Assembly (NCBI GenBank): GCA_964030475.1
Contig: CAXIPT010000003.1
Span: 1,542,320-1,606,319, forward strand
Direction: 5' to 3'
DNA: 64,000 nucleotides
DNA from: Tethya wilhelma
Taxonomy: Eukaryota > Porifera > Demospongiae > Tethyida > Tethyidae
Both the position numbers and the translations under genes were made by a program. How positions within the stretch are numbered: position 1 is the first letter of the stretch; each line of letters opens with the position of its first letter. Shown here in pieces: positions 32,901 to 44,654 of the stretch. The notes under the pieces were generated by a model that was not told where the DNA came from, did no database searches, and worked only from the letters and a program-made list of their open reading frames with translations.

Positions 32901-35900
32901 ACTATTCTTAATACATAATATTATGCCTATATAATTCATCAAAAAAGACATGGGAAAACTTCTAGAAGTCCATTTTTTTTGTGGCTGTGCTAAGCTTCGA
33001 GGCCATACTCATGTATACTGTTAAAATTTTGGGGTACAGAATGAGGGATGAGCCTGAGCGAGTCCCATAGCTTATATAGCTGCAGACCTGCTCAGATCCT
33101 GTGTACACACCAAGGGTTATGCATCTTGGTGCCTTCATTTGAGTGTGCACTTAAAATATACAGAACAGATATTTTCATCAAAGTACAAACTTATACAAAC
33201 CGCATTAGCACTAAATAAACTTTAAAATTATCCAGTTTAATAATAATTATACAACTTGTTACAATGAAAGTGACAACATCAAAGCTTTCTCGTGGTTTTT
33301 TACACACTCTTTTAATAGTAGTTAAAGGAACTCTAAGTACAGTTAACAATCAATGGGGCCACTTCCTCTGTGGGCTATGCCAGTGCATGACACAACACAC
33401 CCACCACGTGTGCATAATTTAAATCGCATCACCATGAGGGGCTATCAGCTGTTCATTTGTACCCACCCTCCTCACCCTTGCGAGCAGCATTGAAGCTCTA
33501 TATTTATACATTACTGCATAGGCATGCATGAAATGTTTCTTATCTTTACCTCAGTTTCCTTTTTTTTCAATTATGATTTTAAATTATTCCCTCTTCGCCT
33601 TCGGGCGTGACTATACCATTGGAGCATTGCACTCACTCCCTCACTTCACGATCTTTATTTTTTTACTTATATCTTCATTATTATTAAAGCGGAATGTTGT
33701 AAACATACATGCACACTCTGGTTTCCATATCAGTGCAAAGGGAGCACCTGTAGGCAGGCAACAGCTCCAATTAAGACTGCCCCGGGTAGGTGGTTTGCTG
33801 TAACAGGCTATAAGCAGCCAGAAATAATAACATGCTGCTGGCATGGCAGGCAATCGTGAGGGAGTGGCTCCATGGTATTACTAAACCCCATTTCCTCATC
33901 ATTAGGGAAGCTGAGTGACACGTTTGTGCATGTTTTGGATCTAACATTGAACTGTTAAATTAAATTAACCACACAAAAAGTAAACTTAGCACTACTAGAG
34001 TGGTGTAGCACGATAATTGCATGGTAATCTGGGGGGAAAAAGTTCACAGACTGCCAGGTAACGCATTCTCAATTAGATCCGGAAAATTCTGAGTCCGGAT
34101 TCTAAATGTTTACACTCTGTAAACACCTTGTTTAGGATCTATACAAATAGTTGTAGTAGTAATTAATGATAATTATGTGAATATCATTTGCATTATTATC
34201 TCAACTTGCTTAGATTCTAAACCAGATTGAGATTTCCGGATCATAAATCACATATCGGCAGGGATAGATCTGGTTTAGGCTCTTTGTATTAATATTGAGA
34301 TACTATTATACATTTACTAATATAAAAACTATAGCAGCTAGCTGCTGCCATTGCCAATCAAAAGGTGATTTCCTTGTAACAGATCTAAGAAGAACTTCAC
34401 AAACATGCAAGAAAAACAATCACCAAACTAAACGAGAGCTAGGCTACCCAATACAAAAATAAAAGGAATCATTACAAAAACCAAACAGTATAATAGACAC
34501 CTTACCCTAAAACGGAAAGATAAACCTAATACTAAAATAAACATTTTTAGTCACAACATACAATAATAACACCAAACGGATAAAAAAAAGTTAGAAAATG
34601 TAAGAAAAATTAATAATTAAAGACGACCAAAACCTCAAACAAGTCTTCCCCAAACCACCCTTGGTATAGTAGTAACCAGGGGAAACAAATCACTAAAAAC
34701 ACCTCCTATATATATAGCCAAATCCTGAAAAAACTAAGGTCAACCAAACAGAGAACACTAACAATCTCATCACCATGCATTGAGGATAAATATCCCCTCA
34801 ACCTGTTCCAAGATAAACCAACTGACAGATGCAAAAGAAATTGCTTTAGGTGTAAAACAAATACTCCATAAACTTGCAGTAAGCAACAATAACAAAATCA
34901 AACACCCGATAAAAGTGCTGCATCCATATAAGAAATACTGTACAATTGTGACATAAGAAATGTCATTTACCTAGCTATATATATTTGAATATACAAAAAT
35001 TGTTAAGCAGAATGTTGGTATGTCAAATAAAACTATAACTGAATATGGAATATTTGTCAGGAACACTTGAAATCAAACAGCTCAGGCATAGGCAAACATC
35101 TACAAAATTATAGTAACCATAAAAGAAAAGACATAAAATTTCAAATTCTAGAGAAGGCACCTTCACAACACATATGGTAATAGGCTAATAGCAAAATAAT
35201 ATGCAAATTATAACCACACTTAGCTTAACTACATTATCAAAAAATGGTCTTAAACAAAACAATTTATGACAATAACAATTAAACAAAGTTGTACTTCTTA
35301 GATTGCAAGGATCGACTGTGACAGGTAAGAAACCTTTCTGGAGGAGGACCAGCTATAGGTTGATGATAGGGATTGGCATAAGATATGATGAGTGTGTGTG
35401 TATATAAATGTGCAGGGGACACACTACAGTAACTGTGACAGTGTACTCTGACACTGAAACATCAGTTACTTAAGAGTAGGAGCAACTTTCACTTTATAGG
35501 AGGCAAACAACAGTACATGGTACACCTCAAATACCACTCCTTATCCTTGATGCAATACACTGGCCTTATGATACAGTGCATGTAGACACTCAAGGTATAC
35601 TAACAGAATATAGAATACATAAACACTGATCAACTTTTGCAGACAAAAAGGGGGCTTTCTAGGGACAATTTATACCATAGAATTGTACGGAAACTTGATG
35701 CCCACAAAAACCATCCAATTTAGAAACAATAATCGATTATTCAACACATACATAAGTCAATAATTGGGTTAGACATACATAAACACAACCTGGATTAATA
35801 CAAACGCACAACTTCTACAATAATTATTGTATCCATATTTGGAGAAAAAGCAGCTTACACTATAGCCAGCTAGCTATATACACTTGAGTCTTCATTGGTC

Positions 35901-36041
35901 TAAACATATATAGCTATACATTCACCATTCAGTTTACAGCAAGAAGGGGAAAAAAAAGAGACAATTAAGTTACTGAAAAGACACCGAGCTAATAGAAAAA
36001 CAATTCACCTTGAAAACTAGAAACATCACACAACAAAAAAG
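32901..36041. other. Three-kilobase non-coding stretch upstream of KK-36
   Basis: AT-rich without convincing exons. Notable items: a dispersed repeat at about 34225-34315 (GGCAGGGATAGATCTGGTTTA) whose inverted relative is at about 55270-55345, and imperfect hairpins around 34060-34230 (GATCCGG words). The last part (35880-36041) is the KK-36 leader. Confidence 0.4.
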
Positions 36042-36116
36042 GTGAGCTAAGGTAAGGTAATTAGAAAAAAGTCAAATCTTATCCTCACAATTGCTGCATG
36101 TATATCTACTCTCTAG
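36042..36116 (+). other. 5' leader intron of KK-36
   Basis: GTGAGC donor after AAAAAAG, TCTCTAG acceptor, 75 bases; the exon resumes GCTATGG. Confidence 0.65.
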
Positions 36117-36119
36117 GCT

Positions 36120-38548
36120 ATGGAACATCGAGCCATGCTCAAAATTGGCTTTAGATCAATTCAACTCCTAAAGGATCAAACTCTTGGTATTGGATCATAT
36201 GGCTCTGTTTGCAAGGCTCTTTGTGATGATCTGATCTGTGCTGCTAAAATCATTCACCCAACTCTTTTCGACCCAAATGCACACAAACAAATTGAACGTC
36301 AAAGAGAACATAGACTACCCATTCATCGTTTCATGCAGGAGTGTGAGTTCATGAGTGCAATAAGGCATCCCAATATCGTACAGTTCCTGAGCACATATCA
36401 AGATCCTCAAACCGGTCTGCCAGTTTTACTAATGGAGCTCATGGACAATAGCTTGACCCATTTCTTGGAGAGCTTACAGGATGCAGTCCCCTACCACTTG
36501 CAAGTCAACTTTTGCCATGACATCACTTTGGCCATTTCTTACCTCCACTCTAATGGAATCATTCACAGAGATCTCTCTGGCAATAACGTGTTGCTGCGTG
36601 GAAATGTAATAGCCAAAGTAACAGATTTTGGAATGGTAACGCTTGGTGACCTAAATCCTCAAGCTACTCGTATGTCTTTTACATTGTGCCCAGGTACAGA
36701 TGCCTACATGCCTCCTGAAGCTGTGAAAGATAAACCTGTGTATTCAGAAAAAATTGACTGCTTTGCAATCGGAACACTTATCATCCAGATCTTGACCAGG
36801 TGTTTCCCTGAACCAGGAGATCGACTCAAAACCATACAGTTTAATCACCCTCAATATCCTTCAGGCAGTACAGTTTATATGTCTGTTCCAGAAATTGAAA
36901 GAAGACAAAACCACATCAGTCTAGTTAATCCCAATCACCCTCTGCTACCAATTGCACTTGACTGTCTCAAGGACAGTGATGTTGAACGTCCATCAGCTCA
37001 GGAGCTGTGTCAAAGAGTTGCAGCTCTAAAAGAAACACCTCAGTTTACAGAAAGTGATAGGAGAGCTCAACAAAGACCAGATCCAGCTGGTAATATAACT
37101 GAGAGAGAGGAAGAACTTCGACAACAAGTTCAAGAAAAAGATGACACTACAGAACAACTAGATAAAAGAATGATCAGATAAGTCAAGAACAAGTTCAGCA
37201 AATCCAAGGACTTCAACAAATCATTGAATCACAAAACAGCCAATTACAACAAAAAGATGTCATCATACTAGAGAAAAATGACATCATACGAGGTAAAAGT
37301 AATATCATAAAAAACAAAGAACGGACAATTGCAGCTAGTCAACAAGAATGCCAACAGCTGAGAGGAACTATCAGAGATCAACAGAGACAACTGCAACACG
37401 TCACTCAACAACTTGAATTGAGTCAACAAGTGATAGCTCAATTAGAGATGCGAAACCAGGAATTAGAACAACAGCTGAACAGAAAATCATCAACTGAGGT
37501 ACTAACTAGCTATACACCACAAACAAGTATCATGGACTCCCCAGAAAATTATTATCACATAGACACTAGTAAAAGTCTAAGAAGAGCCACATCAACAAGA
37601 AACAGCCTCATACTGAGATGGAGAGAGGGCAAGAAGGCACCATGTAACATGGTCAGAGAATCTAATGCATTTGTTGATGGTGACATGGTGCATATTAATC
37701 ATGGCTACAAAACTGTTTATACCTACAACTCAAGAAATGAGATCTGGTATCAACTTCCCGACTGTCCATACTCGTACTGTTCTCTGGTTGTCATCCAAAA
37801 CTCCCTGACTGCCATCGGTGGGGGAGAAAGTGGTGGTAATGTGATCAAACAGCTCTTCAGCCTCACTTGGGAAAGTAGGAGTAAGAGATGGAGAGAAGTA
37901 TTCCCATCAATGCCCACCAAGAGATCAAATGCAATAGCTGTGAGTACTGAACAAGCTCTGATAGTTGCTGGAGGAATAGGCCAAGGATTTGAGACACTCA
38001 GAATAGTAGAAATCATGAAAATCGATACAGAACAATGGTCATCTGTTGCAGACCTTCCTGAACCACTCTGTAAAGACTCAGCAACTATTTGCCGCGAACG
38101 TGTTTATATTGGTGGAGGATGGAGTGACATCAGTGGATCTATCAAGTCAGTATACACCTGCACTCTGGCTGACCTCTTCCTGTCTTGTCAGAAAGGATCA
38201 GTAGAAGAACGCTTAGCTCAATCTCTATCACTAACCAGTCCACCCAAGTCTACCGTATGGAGCAGAGTTGCTGATCTCCCAGTTACACGATTCACTTGTG
38301 TCACACTTCACGATCAACTGTTAGCTATTGGTGGCAGTGATTCCATACATCTAGAGAGAAACACTGCAGATGTTTATCAATACCATCCAACCTCCAACAC
38401 ATGGGAGGTCATCAGTCAGATGAATACAAGTCGACATCAGTGTTTTGCAGTTGTTCTCCCCACCAATGAGCTGATGGTGGTGGGTGGTTACACTGTTAGT
38501 AGTTGGTCTAGTGGAACTGACTCAGTGGAAATAGCAACCGTTATATAA
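36120..38548 (+). CDS. Kinase-coiled coil-Kelch protein KK-36, broken by one frameshift
   Basis: Same architecture as KK-28, which it resembles most. The kinase frame is open for 353 codons (GIGSYGS, CAAK, IIHRDLSGNN, VTDFGM, MPPEA) and ends at 37181. The coiled coil and Kelch propeller continue in another frame, open from about 37160 through 38548. Comparison with KK-28 places the shift in an A run at 37164-37167, one A shorter here (GATAAAAGAATG against GATAAAAAGAATG). Everything else is intact, so the lesion is recent or a base-calling error in a homopolymer. If real, the locus would encode a kinase with a short coiled-coil stub. The 3' flank (38549-38885) is shared with KK-28. Confidence 0.82.
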
Positions 38549-38885
38549 AAATAGAGCAGTCCAACTTTTATTCATGATTTTTGTAACTACCATTACGTTA
38601 TAAATAAACTGTTTACTCTTTATTGTAAACTAAATTCAATGTGATAAATTGATAGGCTATAATTATTAGATGACATAGAAGTATTTTGAAAATACATTAT
38701 TAGTGCCCTTTTGTAACTATGTCAATAACCACATCAAGAGCAAAACATTTATAATTAATATTGCACAATTTATAGTAATCATACACAACTAAAGACAAGA
38801 TTAACTAACAAAGAATGGACAATCAAATAACTAGTCAAATAAATAACAATTATAAACTATACCATTCTCCGCAGGCTTTGCTTTA

Positions 38886-40650
38886 TGGGTGAGCAAAAAT
38901 ATCATGACATGCCCACAATTGGCTTTAGATTAATATTTAACTCCTATAAAGGATCAAACTCTTGGTATTGGATCATATGGCTAGCTCTGTTTGCAAGGCT
39001 CTGTGTGATGATCTGCTCTGTACTGCAAAAATCATTCACCCAAATATTTTCAATCCAAATGCCCACTAACAAATTGAGCATCAAAGAAAACACAGACTAC
39101 CCATTCGACGTTCCATACAGGAGTGTGAGTTAATGAGTGAAACAAGGCATCCATATAATTACAAGTAGTAAAAATTTTAAAAAAATAAGTAGTGTAGGAA
39201 TGGGCAGTGTGGTAAAAAGTATTGGAACAAGGCATGGTCTCAAGTTCGGCACATGACTACTTCATTTTTATTCTTGATCCCTCATACGCATTTTCAGTGT
39301 CGTGTTGCGATGATCTGTACAATCATGCCATGAGTACCATCATTATTGCATTGTTTCAAACTTCTACTATAGCTAACCACTTGGCTAAGCAATGGAGTAA
39401 ACTATAACAAACAGCTAGGCATATAACTTAAACGGGTGAGTGCCGGCCAAGAGATGGGTATAAAAATGAAGTAGTCATGTGCCGAACTTGAGACCATGCC
39501 TTGTTCCAATACTTTTTACCGCACTGCCCATTCCTACACTACTTATTTTTTTAAAATTTTTACTACTTGTTCATTTACTTTTTTCAACACTAAGGTGCTT
39601 ATTGCATGGAGACTGGAAAAAAGTGCAAGAGGAACTTGCAGAATGCGCATGCGCAATAGTGCAAACCACGTGGTTTATTGACGACCTTTACCTACACAAA
39701 AATGGCTACATTACAGTACAGTAATTTGTACAGGAGAGTTTTAAAGCTACCTAGATTTTGTTTGCTTACTTTTAGACAGCAAACGAGTATCAAAGAACGT
39801 ACCTCTGATGAATTCAAGTTACCTTGTACAGTCAGAATTGGCTCAATGTCTTTCACTTCTCTGGAAATCGCGTTCAAGTAAGTCACAAAGGAAGGAGAAA
39901 ACAAAATTGCATTGTTCTGGCTTCCCACCAGCGCTCTCTCCAGGGTGCTCAAGGAAGCTTTTGTGAGTTTGGTTGGTCCATACAGTTATAAAACTGTCTA
40001 AGGGAGGTCTCTAAGCATGTTTGAAGGTCTAGCTATCTTTCTTTGAAAATTTATAAGCTTGAACATTTTGTATTGTGTCTATGGGACAGTTGGCCCATTC
40101 CTACTATACGTACTACCGTACGTATGATAGTATAGTTCCTGGACACATTATACCACGATCCTTAAACTGGCCTGCCAGCTATAATAATGGAGCTCATGGA
40201 TGATAGCTTGATCCACTTCTTAGAGAGCTCACAGGATCTACCACATCCAAGTCAACTTTGCCATGATATCACCTTAGCTATTTTTTTTGCTATGACTGTA
40301 ATGGAATTACTCACAGGGATATTTTTAGCAATAATGTACTATTGCGTGGAAATGTGATAGCAAAATCAACAGACTTTGGAATGGCAAAGCTTGGTGATAT
40401 AAACCCTCAAGCTATAATACTATGTACCTTTTACATTGTGTCCAGGTACAGATGCCTACATGCCTCTTGAAGCTGCGAAAGAAAGTGCAGTCTACATGCA
40501 CAGAAAAAATTGATCGCTTTGCAATCAGAATTCTTATCATCCAGATCTTGACTAGGCTGGGGCTTTCCTCAGCCAGGAAATTGACACAAGAACTTTAAAA
40601 TAGCTATAGACCATGCTCAGTTCCATAGTGATACTCTTGATGTGAGAGTT
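38886..40650 (+). pseudogene. Kinase pseudogene split by a TE1 insertion and fused to a secreted-domain fragment
   Basis: Starts ATGGGTGAGCAAAAATATCA with kinase N-lobe similarity (38886-39158, frameshifted). TE1 (39161-40126) interrupts it at the HPNIVQ codons, after which N-lobe and C-lobe similarity resumes (about 40138-40650: TTCCTGGACACAT, GATATCACCTTAG, ATGCCTACATGCC). Near 40650, at DVRVP, the sequence switches to the secreted cysteine-rich domain. Many indels; clearly non-functional. Confidence 0.85.
39161..40126. mobile_element. TE1, complete copy in reverse orientation
   Basis: Foldback arms about 39161-39270 and 39462-39570. Both carry the private changes CATGGTCTC and AAGTTCGGC (complement GCCGAACTTGAGACC). 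Then the internal block with GCGCATGCGC and CCACGTGG, ending TACTACCGTACGTATG. Because the host sequence is known from sister copies, this insertion defines both ends. Confidence 0.9.
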
Positions 40651-41232
40651 CCGTACATGAATGTAATGGCACACTGGGATGGAAGCAATTGGCATTCAAA
40701 AACATAAGTGACCCCAGTTACAATTGTCCTCCTGGACTCTAACTGAGATCACACTTCATGCACTGAGAGGACATGTGGACGTGCTCCCTCTAATACAGCA
40801 AACTATTCATCGACTGCTTTCAGTGCTGAAGGAACTGAGTATATATAGTCAAGTGTGTGGAAGGATAAAAGGTTATCAATTTGGAGGACCTGGTACATTT
40901 GTTGGGTTCATTAAAGCTTCTCAGAAAATTGATATTATGGCTGGTGTGTTACTGGTGTTAGTCTGACATACATGTGCAGATGGACAGCCTGGGGCACAAC
41001 AGCATATATTTGGAGATTTGCCAATGCACACTCAGAGTGGGACATTGACCAGAAATATACAGGGACCTACAATAAAACCATGCCATGTCTTCACTGTTCC
41101 AGCCATTCTGGGATCCGGTTCTTTGCATGGAACAATGATATGACAAAGAAAACTATACCTACCCTAAGAGATCAAATAAGAGAAATGGAATTATTAAGCA
41201 ACTCCTATACTATTGCTGACAAAAAACAATGA
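40650..41232 (+). pseudogene. Degraded copy of the secreted cysteine-rich gene
   Basis: Nucleotide similarity to 27100-27490: GAATGTAATGGCACACTGGG, AGTGACCCCAGTTACAA, GTGTGTGGAAGGATAAAAGG, GGACAGCCTGGGGCACAACA. Frames are broken repeatedly (for example CAACTGAG to TAACTGAG). It stops half-way and continues into a trailing sequence (AGAGATCAAATAAGAGAAAT) also found behind the fragments at 47.1 and 50.3 kb. It lies immediately upstream of KK-42, mirroring the 26.9/28.5 kb pair. Confidence 0.85.
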
Positions 41233-41589
41233 CACAAGTTTAATGTACATGTACAATCCTGCCATGATTATAATAATTATCTAGATACATGCAACACTAT
41301 AGCAGTTGTTTTTTATGAGTGTGCATACATATGTGTACTTGATCGTTACAATACACTTTCAACTTATACAGTTTATAATTCACTGTGCATTTGCTTGTGT
41401 ATACACTGCTTTATTATATGAGTTTATATAAATGATGCTGATAGTTTATATATATAAATGGTGTTGATATAAACAGTAGATTATCATCAATATATATACC
41501 TGCAGTTTACAGCAAACAAAAGCAACTTCAGACATGCAGCTAGTCAAATGGCTCATCTTGATAACTAGACACTTCACACAACTAACAAG
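41233..41589. other. Leader region of KK-42
   Basis: AT-rich. The untranslated exon appears to end AACTAGACACTTCACACAAC then TAACAAG at 41589; very similar exon ends precede the other copies. Confidence 0.5.
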
Positions 41590-41678
41590 GTATAACACTG
41601 AAAAAAAAATACTATAATATTATAATACATGTAGTTAAAAATCTTAGTCTTCACAAATGCTGCTTTTTATCTCTATAG
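41590..41678 (+). other. 5' leader intron of KK-42
   Basis: GTATAA donor, CTCTATAG acceptor, 89 bases; the exon resumes GCTATGG. Confidence 0.7.
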
Positions 41679-41681
41679 GCT

Positions 41682-43949
41682 ATGGACTCAACCACAAGTG
41701 AGTTTAGATCAATTCAACTCCTAAAGGATCAAACTCTCGGTATTGGATCATACGGCTCTGTTTGCAAGGCTTTGTGTGATGATCAGCTCTGTGCTGCTAA
41801 AATTATTCACCCAACTCTTTTTGACCCAAAAGCACACCAACAAATTGAACGTCAAAGAGAACACAGACTACCCATTCATCGTTTCATGCAGGAGTGTGAA
41901 ATAATGAAAACAATACAACATCCAAATATTGTACAGTTCCTAGGCACATACCAAGATCCTCAAACTGGCCTGCCAGTTTTACTAATGGAGCTCATGGACA
42001 ATAGCTTGACACACTTCTTGGAGAGCTTACAGGATGGACTCCCCTACAACAACGAAGTCAACTTTTGCTATGACATCACCTTGGCCATTTCTTACCTTCA
42101 CTCTAATGGAATAACTCACAGGGATCTCTCTAGCAATAATGTCCTAGTGTGTGGAAATATGACAGCCAAAGTTACAGACTTTGGAATGGCAAAGTTTGGC
42201 GATATAAACCCTCAAGCTACTCGTGTGTCCTTTACACTGTGTCCGGGTACAGATGCTTACATGCCACCTGAAGCTGTTAAAGATCCACCTGTCTACACAG
42301 AAAAAATTGATTGTTTTGCAATCGGAATTCTTATCATCCAGATTTTGACCAGGTGCTTCCCTAAACCAGGAGATCGACACAAGACCATACATATAGACCA
42401 TCCCCAGTTCCCAGGTGGTACTGTTGATGTGAGAGTTCCAGAAATTGAACGTCGACAAAACCACATCAGTCTAGTAGATCCCAACCATCCTCTCCTACCA
42501 ATAGCACTTGACTGTCTCAAGGACAGTGATTTTGAGCGTACTTCAGCTCAGGAACTATGTTGTAAAGTAGCAGCTCTGAAACAAACACTTCAGTTTACAA
42601 AAAGTGTGCAGAGAGCATCAGCTCCAATAACTAAGAAAGAGGAAAAACTAGGAAAACAAGTTCAAGACAAAAATGATATCATTAAACAAAAAGATGACAT
42701 CATAAGAGAGAAAAATTACATAATAGAAGACAATAAACAAACAATTGCAACTGGTCAACAAGAATGCCAACAGCTGAGAGGAACTATCAGAGACCAACAG
42801 AGACAACTGCAACAACAACTTGAATCCAGTCAACAAAAGGCAGCTCAATTTCATAGACGAATCCAGGAACTAGAACAACAGCTGAAGAGAAAATTACCAA
42901 CTAAAGTACTAGCTAAACATCAACCAAGCCTCAAAGACCCCCAACAGTCTCGTCACTCTGAAGCCAGCACTAGAACAGCCACAGCAACCAGGGATAGCCT
43001 CACACTGAGGTGGAAAGTGGGGAAGAAGGCACCGAATAAACTATTTAGGGACTCTAATGCTGTTGTTGATGGTGAGATGGTGTACTTCATAGTTGGTAGT
43101 GCAGTTTATGCCTACAACTCAAGAACAGAGAGTTGGGAACAACTCCCACACTGTCCATACTCGTACTGTTCTCTGGTTGTCATCCAAAACTCCCTAACTG
43201 CCATTGGTGGTGAGGATAGTGGTAGTAAGGTGACCAATCAGCTCTTCAGCCTCACTGGGGAAGGTAGGAGTAAAAAATGGAAAGAGATTTTCCCACCAAT
43301 GCCCACTAAGAGATCATACACAATAACAGTGTGTACTGAACAAGCTTTGATAGTTGCAGGAGGAGTAACTAATGACTGGAAGATACTAAGAACAGTGGAA
43401 ATTATGAACATTAACAGAAAGGAATGGTCATCTGCTGTAGACCTTCCTGAAAAACTCTGTGATGCTTCAATAACGATGATTTGTAATGAAATTCTTTACA
43501 TTGGTGGAGGATGGAAAAAAGATGTATTGACATATAAATCAGTATACACCTGCACCCTGACTGATCTGCTGAAGTCTTGTCAGTCAAGATCACTAGGAGG
43601 ACGTTTAGCTCAATCTTTTTCACTAACCAGTCCACCCAGGTCTGCCGTATGGAGCAAAGTTGCTGATCTCCCAGTTACGCAATTCACTTGTGTAACTCTT
43701 TACAATCAATTGTTAGCTATTGGTGGCAGTGATTCTAGAGACATAGTTACCTCTGAGGTCTATCAATACCATCCCACCTCCAACACGTGGGAGGTCATCA
43801 GTCAGCTGAATAATAGTCGACGACTATGTTTTGCAGCTGTTCTCCCCACCAATGAACTAATGGTGGTGGGCGGCCGTACTACAAATAGCTCAAGCAGTGA
43901 TACTGACTCAGTAGAAATAGCAACTGCTGGATGCCGTCTAGATATCTAA
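41682..43949 (+). CDS. Kinase-coiled coil-Kelch protein KK-42, intact
   Basis: An uninterrupted 755-residue protein. Kinase (about 8-300): GIGSYGS loop at 21-27, K40 (CAAK), catalytic HRD at 146-148 with N153, DFG at 166-168, MPPEA for APE, and an alpha-F Asp in [15 protein letters not shown] lacks the Lys of serine/threonine kinases, so a TKL- or TK-like identity is likelier; substrate specificity is not predictable. Coiled coil about 320-425, with DDIIREKNYIIEDNK heptads and a Gln-rich end. Kelch propeller about 450-745 with at least five GG-containing blades; such propellers bind proteins. The tail gains nine residues (GCRLDI at the end) over sisters. No signal peptide or membrane span. 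It could be a cytosolic scaffold kinase whose propeller recruits targets. A degraded secreted-domain gene lies just upstream. Confidence 0.92.
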   Translation: MDSTTSEFRSIQLLKDQTLGIGSYGSVCKALCDDQLCAAKIIHPTLFDPKAHQQIERQREHRLPIHRFMQECEIMKTIQHPNIVQFLGTYQDPQTGLPVLLMELMDNSLTHFLESLQDGLPYNNEVNFCYDITLAISYLHSNGITHRDLSSNNVLVCGNMTAKVTDFGMAKFGDINPQATRVSFTLCPGTDAYMPPEAVKDPPVYTEKIDCFAIGILIIQILTRCFPKPGDRHKTIHIDHPQFPGGTVDVRVPEIERRQNHISLVDPNHPLLPIALDCLKDSDFERTSAQELCCKVAALKQTLQFTKSVQRASAPITKKEEKLGKQVQDKNDIIKQKDDIIREKNYIIEDNKQTIATGQQECQQLRGTIRDQQRQLQQQLESSQQKAAQFHRRIQELEQQLKRKLPTKVLAKHQPSLKDPQQSRHSEASTRTATATRDSLTLRWKVGKKAPNKLFRDSNAVVDGEMVYFIVGSAVYAYNSRTESWEQLPHCPYSYCSLVVIQNSLTAIGGEDSGSKVTNQLFSLTGEGRSKKWKEIFPPMPTKRSYTITVCTEQALIVAGGVTNDWKILRTVEIMNINRKEWSSAVDLPEKLCDASITMICNEILYIGGGWKKDVLTYKSVYTCTLTDLLKSCQSRSLGGRLAQSFSLTSPPRSAVWSKVADLPVTQFTCVTLYNQLLAIGGSDSRDIVTSEVYQYHPTSNTWEVISQLNNSRRLCFAAVLPTNELMVVGGRTTNSSSSDTDSVEIATAGCRLDI

Positions 43950-44054
43950 CAGGTCAACTCTTTATTACATTTATATCAGTCACTGCATGGTCTGCCAGTG
44001 AACAATAATTATACTATAGCTACAAAATAACTATTATCAATGTACCTGGCATAT

Positions 44055-44236
44055 CATACGTACGGTAGTACGTATAGTAGGAATGGGCCGGCTGTCCCAT
44101 AGACACAATACAAAATGTTGGCCACCATAAAAATTTAGTCAAACAAAATCAAACTTTCAGAGTTGCTCAGAGGCTCTCACTAACAGATTACCAACTGCTT
44201 ACAAGTCTTGAAACTCGCAAAAAGTTTCCTCAGCAC
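44055..44236. mobile_element. TE1 left-end fragment cut by a join
   Basis: ATACGTACGGTAGTACGTAT, then AGTAGGAATGGGCCG and CCCATAGACACAATAC, up to TTTCCTCAGCAC at N 44237. Confidence 0.88.
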
Positions 44237-44433
44237 NATTACATTTTCCTCAATTCTTTCAGCCTTACAAGTTAAAGTTAGAGGGAAGTGCACCCATAAT
44301 AACTCCGTAATACTTCACGCTTCTGTGAAAAGGCTGTCAGTGAATCTGATCAGGTGAGAAACTTGAGCCAATTGCAAGAATTTACAAGAAATGTTTCCTT
44401 TCAAACCTTAATAATAATATAAATGTTGAACAT

Positions 44434-44577
44434 AAAACTGATTCTTATTAAGAAACAGATTGAATCAAAGTAATAAATGTCAAAACTGATTCTTATTAAG
44501 AAACAGATTGAATCAAAGTAATAAATGTCAAAACTGATTCTTATTAAGAAACAGATTGAATCAAAGTAATAATTGTC
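44434..44577. repeat. Three tandem copies of a 48-base unit
   Basis: The unit begins AAAACTGATTCTTATTAAG and ends AATAAATGTC; copies are almost identical (the third has AATAATTGTC). Non-coding. Confidence 0.95.
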
Positions 44578-44654
44578 ATAAGAATTTGACTCCTATTTAG
44601 TTTTACCTTACATTCACATGCATTAATATTATATACATTGTGAATCTTCCCCTC

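Noticed and set aside
33528..33853. Two overlapping frames of 70-91 codons near 33.6 kb
   Set aside because: Composition is non-protein-like, there is no splice support and no resemblance to any neighbouring gene; probably a degraded repeat.
39222..39724. Short frames around 39.2-39.7 kb
   Set aside because: They lie entirely within TE1 and are not conserved among its copies.
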